From an archaeon (GTDB taxonomy: Archaea > Methanobacteriota > Methanobacteria > Methanobacteriales > Methanobacteriaceae), in assembly GCA_024409165.1 (NCBI GenBank), contig JAKSUE010000034.1, forward strand, positions 1 to 9,637: a stretch of DNA of 9,637 nt, read 5' to 3'. This document shows, piece by piece, positions 1-6,331 of this stretch (within the stretch, counting starts at the first letter, position 1; each line of letters opens with the position of its first letter). The notes beneath the pieces are model-generated. The model was given only the letters and a program-made list of their open reading frames with translations, was not told the origin of the DNA and ran no database searches. A program made the position numbers and the translations under genes.

Positions 1-513
1 AATAAAAAATATAATAAAATTATAATAAATAACATTATAACCTACAACTGCTTCCTTATGATTATCAAATTCAATAATTATAAATCCATCATTAAAAGTA
101 TCCCATCTAAATAACATTATTATAGAGGGAATACTAAAAGTTAATGCAACCCCAATGACTAAATTAATATTAAAATCCGACATTATCCATGCTATAGATG
201 TAAAAATTAAAGTAGAACCAGGTACTAAACAAATCAAATGAAATAATAAAAAATTATTATCTAATAAATTATTATCAAGTTCTTTTAATTCATGAAAAAA
301 AGCAATTGGCAAATACATTCCTAAAGTTAATAGAAAATAACCTAAAAAAATGCAATTAACAGGAGCAGGAGATCCATTAATAACAAAATATAAAAATAAA
401 ATTGAAGGAATATTCGAAATAATTAAACCTGTTAATGCCTTAATTTTACATTCCCTTTTAGAAAGATTAGAAGTTGAAAAAAAACTTAAATTTTTAGAAA
501 TAATATCATCCCC
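1..513 (-). pseudogene. Polytopic membrane segment, in frame downstream of an amber codon, partial
   Basis: Reading the minus strand from 513 to 1 in the frame of the upstream 524-codon ORF gives 171 codons with no stop. No ATG, GTG or TTG occurs until an ATG at 318-316, by which point the sequence is already inside a membrane region. The peptide has hydrophobic stretches around GLIISNIPSILFLYFVI, CIFLGYFLLTLGMYLPIAFF, FLLFHLICLVPGSTLIF and LVIGVALTFSIPSIIMLF, plus another starting at the edge, with short charged loops between (for example FHELKELDNN). That is the pattern of a multi-helix membrane domain. The lack of an own start and the shared frame indicate that it was the C-terminal part of the upstream gene. 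The alternative, a separate gene starting at the internal ATG, would begin in the middle of a helix. Confidence 0.6.
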
Positions 514-2088
514 CTATGATGAAGTAGTCGCTAATAAATAACTAGATAAACTATCACCAGTAGTCATCTTCCACCTTGTCATATTACCATAATCTTGATC
601 AACATCATTAGCTAATGCCTTAAATCCAAGACCCACACAACCAGTACCTATTGCCATATAAGTAACAGGTAATGTTAAAATTATAGATAATCCTTCTGTA
701 GTAGGTGCCGCAGCCAGTAATCCCAAATCAATCATTAAACAAGTACCTGAAGCAGAAATAAAAACATCTCCCAATATACTATATGCTTGATCCCACTGTT
801 CTTCTGTCCATTCTACTTTAATTTCTAAATCAACAAAAGATGTATTTAATAAAAGTAATTTAACATGAACTCCTCTATTCAAAATATTCTGCATATTATC
901 TATTATAGATATAGAAGAATCATAACTAAAATCGCCTAAACACATACCACCATTATACTTATTCCTTAAGGCACTTATATTAATAATACTACCAATACCA
1001 CCCAAATCAGAAAATTCCAACCAAGAAGAATTATCAGCTAACTTCAAAACAGTACACAAATTCTCACTATCATAATAATAGTAAAACTCTTCACCATTCA
1101 AAAGTCCTTTAAAAACTTCACTAACAGCACAAGTAGAATTATAACCAGTTAAACCCATAACATACTCCTCAAGCAAACTACCATACAAATAATACATATT
1201 ATTAAACTCTTGGAAATTAAGACCAGAATTACCCCTAATAGTACCTAAAACACTAATAAAACGACCATTAACACCAACAAAAGCACTAACTAAAGACTCA
1301 CCATACTTAGACCAACCAACATCATACTCCAAAGCCAACTCATCAGCCAACTTACAATCCAACCACTCATAAGCCAAAGCAATTAAAAAATTCTCATATA
1401 CAACACTTTCAACACCACTATAATCACTAACATTAGCCAAATAAGAACTCATATCACTATCAGTAATCTTACCACCAGAAATTAAATAACTTTGAACAGC
1501 CTCATAACCAAGACTAGAACTCCAATCAGCATTACTCAAATAATCCCCATAACTAGTATCACCATAATATAAATACTCCCAATTATCCTCACTAACACTA
1601 TCAACATAATAAATACTATTTACATTATAGAATTTATTAAATAAAGTTAAATTAGTATAAACAGGAGCATAGCCATCAACATTCTTCTCACTACTAAAAT
1701 AAAAAGAACCAACATTACTCAAACCACTATACAAACTCACATTACAAATATGATTATCCCCACTGGTTTTACCATCAAAAACAACATTAAAACCATTAAT
1801 ATCATCAACAGCATAACCATAATAACTAATCAAAACATTCCTACCATCACAAAACAAAGAAATACCTGAAGATCTAATCTGACTAACAGAACTAAAATTT
1901 TGTAATGAATAAGAACTACCCTCTAATGAAACAAAATACAAAACATTATTAACTAAATTTGTAGCACCAGAAACAGAACAATCATAAGTATATTTATGTA
2001 AAACATTATTCTTATAAATACCTATTTCTCTCCCATCATCAGTAATATTAACCAAATACACCAAATTAGGAGCATAAGAAACATTCAA
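514..2088 (-). CDS. Unrecognised Asn/Ser/Tyr-rich secreted or membrane protein (body of broken gene)
   Basis: This is a 524-codon frame read from a TTG start; upstream it is open only to a TGA at 2124-2122, and no good ribosome binding site precedes the TTG. The first roughly 430 residues are polar, rich in Ser, Asn, Tyr, Asp and Gly. They carry about ten N-X-S/T sequons (for example NIT at 14, NVS at 116, NLT at 146, NST at 317, NMT at 502), as expected for a glycosylated archaeal surface protein. Scattered Cys residues could form disulfides. Residues about 444-487 contain two hydrophobic stretches separated by a short polar turn. The frame ends ...LLATTSS at TAG, but the same frame stays open beyond it. 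I recognise no enzymatic motif or family. Codon use favours T- and G-ending codons (TTG, AGT, GGT, GTT) more than the neighbouring biosynthetic genes. An annotation pipeline would likely call this a hypothetical protein; I think it is a piece of a longer gene. Confidence 0.6.
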   Translation of the reverse strand: MNVSYAPNLVYLVNITDDGREIGIYKNNVLHKYTYDCSVSGATNLVNNVLYFVSLEGSSYSLQNFSSVSQIRSSGISLFCDGRNVLISYYGYAVDDINGFNVVFDGKTSGDNHICNVSLYSGLSNVGSFYFSSEKNVDGYAPVYTNLTLFNKFYNVNSIYYVDSVSEDNWEYLYYGDTSYGDYLSNADWSSSLGYEAVQSYLISGGKITDSDMSSYLANVSDYSGVESVVYENFLIALAYEWLDCKLADELALEYDVGWSKYGESLVSAFVGVNGRFISVLGTIRGNSGLNFQEFNNMYYLYGSLLEEYVMGLTGYNSTCAVSEVFKGLLNGEEFYYYYDSENLCTVLKLADNSSWLEFSDLGGIGSIINISALRNKYNGGMCLGDFSYDSSISIIDNMQNILNRGVHVKLLLLNTSFVDLEIKVEWTEEQWDQAYSILGDVFISASGTCLMIDLGLLAAAPTTEGLSIILTLPVTYMAIGTGCVGLGFKALANDVDQDYGNMTRWKMTTGDSLSSYLLATTSS

Positions 2089-2093
2089 AGAAT

Positions 2094-2210
2094 TTAAAGA
2101 CTGACAATACTCATACTCCCATCACCACAAAAACGAGAACAAATACTAAACAACCAACAAACCCTAACCAAAACAAACACTAAAAAAAGAAAAAACAAAA
2201 AATAACTCAC
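2094..2210 (-). pseudogene. N-terminal signal-anchor fragment of the broken surface protein
   Basis: This is a 38-codon frame starting at GTG (2210-2208) and ending at TAA (2096-2094). An AGGT about 10 bases upstream of the GTG is a plausible ribosome binding site. The peptide begins MSYFLFFLFLLVFVLV followed by Arg, then Cys/Trp/Leu, a classic hydrophobic export signal, and ends GDGSMSIVSL. The larger frame downstream lacks any export signal at its own TTG start, and the two overlap just where this one stops. A single missing T in the CTTTAAA run at 2099-2093 would make them continuous as ...SMSIVSLLNSLNVSYAP... The fragment is too short to be a convincing gene alone; its value is as the missing 5' end of the neighbour. 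Confidence 0.5.
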
Positions 2211-2224
2211 AAACTATGAAACCT

Positions 2225-2259
2225 AAAATAAAAAAATAACAGTTCACCAGTAAACTATT
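2225..2259 (-). terminator. Strong hairpin followed by T7-A-T4 at the end of the ilvBN region
   Basis: The minus strand has arms AATAGTTTACT and GGTGAACTGTT (2259-2238), pairing over their whole length if G-U is allowed. TTTTTTTATTTT follows at 2236-2225. It looks like an intrinsic-type terminator about 145 bases past the ilvN stop. It also lies just ahead of the GTG start of the broken surface-protein gene. A near-identical copy is at 9549-9587. Confidence 0.6.
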
Positions 2260-2266
2260 AAAAAGC
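2225..2266 (-). repeat. Dispersed 42-bp repeat, copy 1
   Basis: This stretch matches 9553-9593 in the same orientation with two substitutions (2240 and 2248) and one A insertion. It includes the hairpin, the T7-A-T4 tract and the flanking AAAAGC. See the paired copy and the finding on preserved pairing. Confidence 0.75.
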
Positions 2267-2312
2267 CCAAAATAATAATAAAATAAAAAAATAAATAATT
2301 TAAAAAAAGATT

Positions 2313-2337
2313 AAAATAAAAAAATTGAACAATTCAA
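2313..2337 (-). terminator. Hairpin followed by T7-A-T4
   Basis: On the minus strand TTGAA-TTG-TTCAA (2337-2325) is followed at once by TTTTTTTATTTT (2324-2313). The stem is short and weak, but the T tract is identical to those after the stronger hairpins at 2238-2259, 9566-9587 and 9606-9630. It is a likely second terminator for ilvBN. Confidence 0.45.
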
Positions 2338-2355
2338 GACCAGAATAGTTAAAGT

Positions 2356-2370
2356 GTGACAAAATGTCAC
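2356..2370. repeat. Small inverted repeat below ilvN
   Basis: GTGACA and TGTCAC flank AAA, a perfect 6-bp stem with a 3-base loop. It is not followed by a T run on either strand, so it is not a hairpin-T terminator. It could be a protein-binding palindrome or an mRNA 3' stem; its function is unknown. Confidence 0.4.
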
Positions 2371-2373
2371 GGG

Positions 2374-2403
2374 TTGAAAAAAAGTAAAAAAAGAAGATAA
2401 AAA
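2374..2403 (-). terminator. T-rich terminator directly after ilvN
   Basis: Immediately after the ilvN stop the minus strand reads TTTTTATCTTC, then T7, AC, T7. Runs of T without a hairpin are the usual archaeal transcription-termination signal, so this is the first likely stop point of the ilvBN transcript. Confidence 0.6.
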
Positions 2404-2880
2404 TTATCCTCTTTCGACAGCTGTTGGGCCTGTACGTGCTATTTTTTTAATACCGAATGATTTAAGAAGGGATATTAAAGCATCTATTTTATCAGGGCCA
2501 CCAGTGATTTCTATTGTAAGTGTGCTATCAGAGACATCAATGATTTTACCTCTGAAGATATTTGCATATTGAATGATTTCAGAACGGATTTTATCATCCT
2601 CTGCTTTAACTTTTATTAAAGCTAATTCTCTTTTTACAGAATTATTAGGATCTAAATCTTTGATTTTAACAACTTCAACAAGTTTGTTTAATTGTTTAGT
2701 TACTTGTTCTAAAACTTTTTCATCACCTTTAACAACAAAAACCATTCTTGCAAGGTTAGGAGTTTCACATTCACCAACAGTGATACTTTCAATGTTATAA
2801 CCTCTTCTTGAAATAAGACCAGTTACTTTTTGAAGAACACCTGGTTTATTTTCAACTAATGTACTAATTACATGTTCCAT
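2404..2880 (-). CDS. ilvN: Acetolactate synthase, small (regulatory) subunit
   Basis: The 158-residue protein matches the length and layout of the IlvN/IlvH family. Residues 1-75 form an ACT domain, with the signature NKPGVLQKVTGLISRRGYNI at 11-30 followed by ESITVG. Residues about 83-158 form the second conserved domain of the family and end in ARTGPTAVERG. The small subunit binds and stimulates the IlvB catalytic subunit and, in characterised members, gives feedback inhibition by valine through ACT dimers at the glycine-rich loop; sensitivity here cannot be read from sequence. The start is an ATG with a strong AGGAGATGAT ribosome binding site about 8 bases upstream. It lies 45 bases downstream of ilvB on the same strand, so the two are almost certainly one operon that ends in the T-rich region below 2404. 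No anomalies seen. Confidence 0.97.
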   Translation of the reverse strand: MEHVISTLVENKPGVLQKVTGLISRRGYNIESITVGECETPNLARMVFVVKGDEKVLEQVTKQLNKLVEVVKIKDLDPNNSVKRELALIKVKAEDDKIRSEIIQYANIFRGKIIDVSDSTLTIEITGGPDKIDALISLLKSFGIKKIARTGPTAVERG

Positions 2881-2925
2881 TTAATCATCTCCTAATAGAA
2901 AATCTTAATCTAAAAATAAGATTAA

Positions 2926-4623
2926 CTATTTATCATCTCCATTAACATCAGATTCGTATTTGTATTCACCAATGATTTCTTCAATTCCAGCTCCTGGAGG
3001 GAACATTGGAAGGAATTCATTCTTTTCAACAGTGATATCTAATACAATAGCTTCATTATCTTTAATTGCTTTAGAAACTGCTTTTTCTGTTTCACCTGGT
3101 TTAGTAATAGATACTCCTTTAATTCCAAAACTTTCTGCAAGTTTTACAAAGTCAGGAGAGTTACCTAAGTCAGTTTCAGATAATCTTTTATCATACAAAA
3201 GATTTTGCCATTGATAAAGCATTCCTAACTTTCTATTATTTAAAATAGTAACAATAACAGGAATATCATATTCTTTAACAGTAGCAAGTTCTTGACATAC
3301 CATTAAGAAACCTCCATCACCAACAACAGCAACAACAGGGTCATCAGGACAAGCTAATTTAGCACCAATAGCTGATGGGAAACCGAATCCCATAGTTCCA
3401 AGACCACCTGATGAGATGAATTTACGAGGTTTTGTAATATCTAAGAAATGTGCAGACCACATTTGATTAAGACCAACATCTGTAGTTACAATAGTATCCT
3501 CTGTAATAGCTTGAGAAATCTCTTTTATAACTTGTTGTGGTTTAAGTGGAATATCACTATAACTTACTCTTGGAATAGCTGACTTTTTAAATTTGATAAT
3601 TCCATCTAACCATGAATTATCTGGAGAATTACCTTCTAACTCTTTAATAAGAGAAGATAAAACAATTTTTGCATCCCCTACAACAGGAATATCAACATCA
3701 ACATTCTTACCAATTTCAGCAGGATCAATATCAATATGAATAACTTTAGAATTAGGAATAAAATCCTCTAATTTACCTGTAGTTCTATCTGAGAATCTAC
3801 AACCAATAGCAATTAATAAATCACATTTATTTACAGACTGATTAGCCACCTCTCTTCCATGCATACCTAACATTCCAATAGCTAACTCATCAGTCTCATC
3901 AATTGCACCTTTACCCATAAGAGTAGTACAAACAGGTGCCTTAATTAATTTTGCAAAAGTATTAAGTTCTTCAGTAGCATTTGCAATAATTACTCCACCA
4001 CCAGCTAAAATAATAGGTTTCTTAGCACCCTTAATCATTTTAGCTACTTTTTTAATCTGTTTATTATTACCTTTCAAAGTAGGATTATAACCAGGAGTCT
4101 TAATCGCACCTTCAATATAATCACTTAAATCAGCTTCCTGAATTTCTTTAGGAACATCAATAATAATAGGTCCAGGACGACCACTTGAAGATATTTCAAA
4201 AGCAGAATTAATTACACTTGGAATATCATCAGCACTTTTAATCTGATAAGCATGTTTAGTAATAGGCATAGTAATTCCAATAATATCTGCCTCTTGGAAA
4301 GCATCATTTCCAATTAAATGAATTGGAACCTGACCTGTAATAGCGATTATTGGAGATGAATCCATATAAGCATTAGCAATCCCTGTAACTAAATTAGTAG
4401 CACCAGGACCTGAAGTAGCAAGACACACCCCAATTTTACCTGAAGCCCTTGCATAACCCTCAGCAGCATGAGCAGCACATTGCTCGTGTCTTACAAGGAT
4501 ATGTCTTAAATCAGTATCATATAACATATCATAAAAAGGAATTATTTGACCACCTGGATAACCAAAAACAGTGTCAACCCCTTGATTTTTTAAAGCTTTT
4601 ATAATAGCTTCTCCACCTTTCAT
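2926..4623 (-). CDS. ilvB: Acetolactate synthase, large (catalytic) subunit
   Basis: The enzyme condenses two pyruvates to 2-acetolactate, or pyruvate with 2-oxobutyrate to 2-aceto-2-hydroxybutyrate, the first committed step to valine, leucine and isoleucine, using thiamine diphosphate. The 565 residues cover the three expected domains. The N-terminal PYR domain has GYPGGQIIPFYD at 21-32, the catalytic glutamate in RHEQ (E47) and ATSGPGATNLVTGIANAY. The central domain has ILAGGGV near 205. The C-terminal PP domain has SSGGLGTMGFGFPSAIGA and the thiamine-diphosphate/Mg motif running from GDGG (435-438) to NN (462-463), followed by LGMLYQWQ. All key residues are present and the length is normal. 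The ATG has a good AGAGGTGA ribosome binding site 4 bases upstream. A TATA-like box at 4661-4672 is the likely promoter. It is transcribed with ilvN downstream and divergently from purD. Confidence 0.98.
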   Translation of the reverse strand: MKGGEAIIKALKNQGVDTVFGYPGGQIIPFYDMLYDTDLRHILVRHEQCAAHAAEGYARASGKIGVCLATSGPGATNLVTGIANAYMDSSPIIAITGQVPIHLIGNDAFQEADIIGITMPITKHAYQIKSADDIPSVINSAFEISSSGRPGPIIIDVPKEIQEADLSDYIEGAIKTPGYNPTLKGNNKQIKKVAKMIKGAKKPIILAGGGVIIANATEELNTFAKLIKAPVCTTLMGKGAIDETDELAIGMLGMHGREVANQSVNKCDLLIAIGCRFSDRTTGKLEDFIPNSKVIHIDIDPAEIGKNVDVDIPVVGDAKIVLSSLIKELEGNSPDNSWLDGIIKFKKSAIPRVSYSDIPLKPQQVIKEISQAITEDTIVTTDVGLNQMWSAHFLDITKPRKFISSGGLGTMGFGFPSAIGAKLACPDDPVVAVVGDGGFLMVCQELATVKEYDIPVIVTILNNRKLGMLYQWQNLLYDKRLSETDLGNSPDFVKLAESFGIKGVSITKPGETEKAVSKAIKDNEAIVLDITVEKNEFLPMFPPGAGIEEIIGEYKYESDVNGDDK

Positions 4624-4660
4624 CTATTCACCTCTTAATTTTAGAGAATAATAAGTTTAA

Positions 4661-4672
4661 TATAGTATAAAA
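4661..4672 (-). promoter_or_regulatory. Probable TATA box of ilvBN
   Basis: The minus strand reads TTTTATACTATA, 38 bases before the ilvB ATG. With archaeal spacing (start about 25 bases after the box) the leader would be about 15-20 bases, enough for the AGAGGTGA site. The core TTATACTATA recurs ahead of the TPR gene at 8546. Confidence 0.5.
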
Positions 4673-4705
4673 TCATAAGATATTCATCAAATTTATCTTA
4701 AGAAA

Positions 4706-4727
4706 ATTTTTATCAATATTTTTATCA
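4706..4727. repeat. Direct repeats ATTTTTATCA upstream of ilvB promoter
   Basis: ATTTTTATCA occurs exactly at 4706-4715 and 4718-4727, with looser copies ATTTATC (4691) and ATTCATC (4682). The exact copies are 12 bases apart and start some 34 bases upstream of the ilvB TATA box, a suitable place for a regulator site. Confidence 0.4.
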
Positions 4728-4897
4728 CTATCTATTAAAATATATTTATTAAAAGTTAAATATAAATTTTAATATTTATATTAATATAGTAGGACATACT
4801 AAAATAATAATATAGTTTAAAAATTTTAATTTATAAAATGAAAACTATAATTGTTGAATTAAAAATACAGAAAATACAAACTAAAATTGATAATAAA

Positions 4898-4940
4898 TAA
4901 TTTAAACTATTATTTGAGATAATTTAAACTATTTTGGAGA
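4898..4940 (+). repeat. Tandem 22-bp repeat in the purD leader
   Basis: Two adjacent units start with the same TAATTTAAACTATT, at 4898 and 4920, and both end in GAGA; the second unit is one base shorter. The second unit ends in the GGAGA ribosome binding site of purD. The inverse core TAGTTTAAA is at 4813-4821, so the same motif may be present in both orientations. Confidence 0.6.
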
Positions 4941-4948
4941 TTTAAAAG

Positions 4949-6265
4949 ATGAAAGTCTTAGTAGTCGGTACAGGTGCAAGAGAACATGCTATATGTGATG
5001 CATTAGCAAAAGATGTTGAATTATATGCTTACATGAGTAAAAACAATCCAGGAATAGCTAAATTAGCTGTTGATTATAAAAAAGGAGATGAAGGAGAGGT
5101 TGAAGCTGTAGCTGAATATGCTAAAGAAAAAGGCATTGAAATGGCAGTTATTGGACCTGAATCACCTTTAGGAAAAGGAATTGTAAATGCTCTTGAAGCT
5201 GTTGGTGTTCCTTGTGTTGGACCAAGCCAAGAATCTGCAAGAATTGAAACTGATAAATCATTTATGAGAAAACTCTTTGCAGACTATGAAATTGATGGAT
5301 CTTTAACCTACAGAGTATTTGATAACTATGAAGATATAAGTGCATTCCTTGATACTTATGAAAAAGATGTAGTTGTAAAACCAGTTGGATTAACTGGTGG
5401 TAAAGGAGTTAAAATTGTAGGTGACCATCTTATAGATAATCAAGATGCAAAAGCTTATGCTAAAGAAGTTATGGATAATGTAATGGGTGGATTTGCTCAA
5501 GTAATTATTGAAGAAAAAGTTGTTGGTGAAGAATTCACTATTCAAGCTTTCTGTGATGGTGAACACTTAGTACCAATGCCTGCTGCACAAGACCATCCTC
5601 ATGCATTTGAAGGAGACCAAGGTCTTATCACTGGAGGAATGGGTTCTTACTCAGATAAAAATGGTTTATTACCATTCATGAGCCAAAAAGATTATGATGA
5701 TGCAGTTGAAATCATGAAAGCTACTTTAAAAGCAATAGCTAAAGAAACCACTCCATACAAAGGAATCTTATATGGTCAATTCATGCTCTCAAAAGACGGT
5801 CCTAAATTAATTGAATACAATGCAAGATTTGGTGACCCTGAAGCTATGAACGTTTTACCACTTCTTAAAACCCCAATGATTGATGTTTGTAAAGCAATCG
5901 TTGATGGAACTCTTGATGAAGTTGAATTTGAAGATAAAGCATCTGTATGTAAATACATCGTACCTGATGGATACCCAGATACTCCTCATGCTGGAGAAAT
6001 CATTGAAGTTGATGAAGAAGCTATTGAGGATATTGGTGCAAAAGTATTCTATGCAGCTGTAAGTAAAGAAGAAGCAGGAATCCAACTCTCAGGATCTCGT
6101 GCATTAGGAATTACAGCACAAGGTAAAACTATTGCAGAAGCTGAAAAATTAGCTGAAGAAGCATGTGGCTTTGTAAAAGGAAGTGTCTATCACAGAAGAG
6201 ATGTTGGTACAAAAGACTTAATCCAAAAACGTATAGACCACATGAATGATATTTTAAACAACTAA
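4949..6265 (+). CDS. purD: Phosphoribosylamine-glycine ligase (GAR synthetase)
   Basis: PurD joins 5-phosphoribosylamine and glycine with ATP to make glycinamide ribonucleotide, the second step of de novo purine synthesis. The 438-residue protein has the family architecture. The N-terminal Rossmann-like domain starts MKVLVVGTGAREHAI (the GxGxREHA signature) and has the VIGPESPLGKGI loop at 68-79. The ATP-grasp fold contains KPVGLTGGKGVKIV at 144-157, the QDHPHAFEGDQGLITGGMGS block at 214-233 and the metal-binding EYNARFGDPEA at 289-299. The C-terminal domain carries SGSRALGITAQGKTI around 381-395. Length and motifs are complete. A GGAG lies 9 bases before the ATG. A 22-bp near-perfect tandem repeat ends at this ribosome binding site. 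The gene is monofunctional, not fused to other purine genes. A TPR-like gene follows after 66 bases and may be cotranscribed. Confidence 0.98.
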   Translation: MKVLVVGTGAREHAICDALAKDVELYAYMSKNNPGIAKLAVDYKKGDEGEVEAVAEYAKEKGIEMAVIGPESPLGKGIVNALEAVGVPCVGPSQESARIETDKSFMRKLFADYEIDGSLTYRVFDNYEDISAFLDTYEKDVVVKPVGLTGGKGVKIVGDHLIDNQDAKAYAKEVMDNVMGGFAQVIIEEKVVGEEFTIQAFCDGEHLVPMPAAQDHPHAFEGDQGLITGGMGSYSDKNGLLPFMSQKDYDDAVEIMKATLKAIAKETTPYKGILYGQFMLSKDGPKLIEYNARFGDPEAMNVLPLLKTPMIDVCKAIVDGTLDEVEFEDKASVCKYIVPDGYPDTPHAGEIIEVDEEAIEDIGAKVFYAAVSKEEAGIQLSGSRALGITAQGKTIAEAEKLAEEACGFVKGSVYHRRDVGTKDLIQKRIDHMNDILNN

Positions 6266-6295
6266 TATTGTTTAGTTAAACTAATAATATTAGTT
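6260..6295 (+). other. Nested inverted repeat across the purD stop codon
   Basis: AACTAATATT (6260-6269, containing the purD TAA) is perfectly complementary to AATATTAGTT (6286-6295). Inside the loop GTTTA and TAAAC can form a further stem. An alternative pairing AACTAAT/ATTAGTT (6279-6285 with 6289-6295) competes with it. No T run follows on the plus strand, so it is more likely an RNA 3' or intergenic stem than a terminator. Confidence 0.45.
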
Positions 6296-6331
6296 AAAAA
6301 TTAATTAAAAATTAGTTAAAAGGTGTGTTAA

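Larger units (their letters stand above)
1..2210 (-). pseudogene. Broken gene for a large secreted/membrane protein, 3' end beyond the left edge
   Basis: The sequence shows three consecutive open segments on the minus strand that read as one protein if two lesions are repaired. The first is a hydrophobic N-terminal fragment (2210 to 2094). The second is a 524-codon body (2088 to 514). The third is 171 open codons (513 to 1) in the same frame as the body, separated from it only by a TAG codon at 516-514. Joining the first two needs one extra base near the T/A run at 2093-2098; joining the last two needs only the amber codon to be sense. The reconstructed product would have a signal anchor, an Asn/Ser/Tyr-rich outer domain, two hydrophobic stretches near its end, then about five membrane helices. 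I do not recognise the family. Nonsense plus frameshift suggests gene decay, but sequencing error or recoding cannot be excluded. The minus-strand hairpin and T tract of the ilvBN transcript end directly before it, and I see no clear promoter of its own. Confidence 0.6.
4624..4948. promoter_or_regulatory. Divergent promoter region between ilvB and purD
   Basis: These 325 non-coding bases contain no credible small gene. On the ilvB side is a TATA-like box (4661-4672). Upstream of it is a cluster of ATTTTTATCA direct repeats. Near the middle is a small inverted repeat TAGTA-GGACA-TACTA (4787-4801), next to a TATA-like TTTATATT around 4776-4783. A second TATA-like TTTATAAA lies near 4831-4838, and either could serve purD. 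On the purD side is a 22-bp tandem repeat (4898-4940). Which TATA box drives purD cannot be decided from sequence. Confidence 0.6.

Noticed and set aside
514..516. TAG as a pyrrolysine codon
   Set aside because: As far as I know, pyrrolysine use is found in Methanosarcinaceae and Methanomassiliicoccales, not in Methanobrevibacter-like archaea. A second lesion in the same gene also favours decay. It is not excluded, so the check is listed under the amber finding.
350..541. A 63-codon plus-strand open frame
   Set aside because: It lies opposite the minus-strand membrane segment, has no ribosome binding site, and its openness is explained by the coding frame on the other strand.
2573..3214. Plus-strand open frames at 2573-2800 and 2960-3214
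   Set aside because: They are antisense to well-identified ilvN and ilvB, with no ribosome binding site and no recognisable protein features.
4787..4801. TAGTA-GGACA-TACTA inverted repeat as a known methanogen operator
   Set aside because: It does not match the NrpR-type GGAA-N6-TTCC pattern or another operator I know, and the arms are only five bases; it is kept only as a remark in the promoter region.
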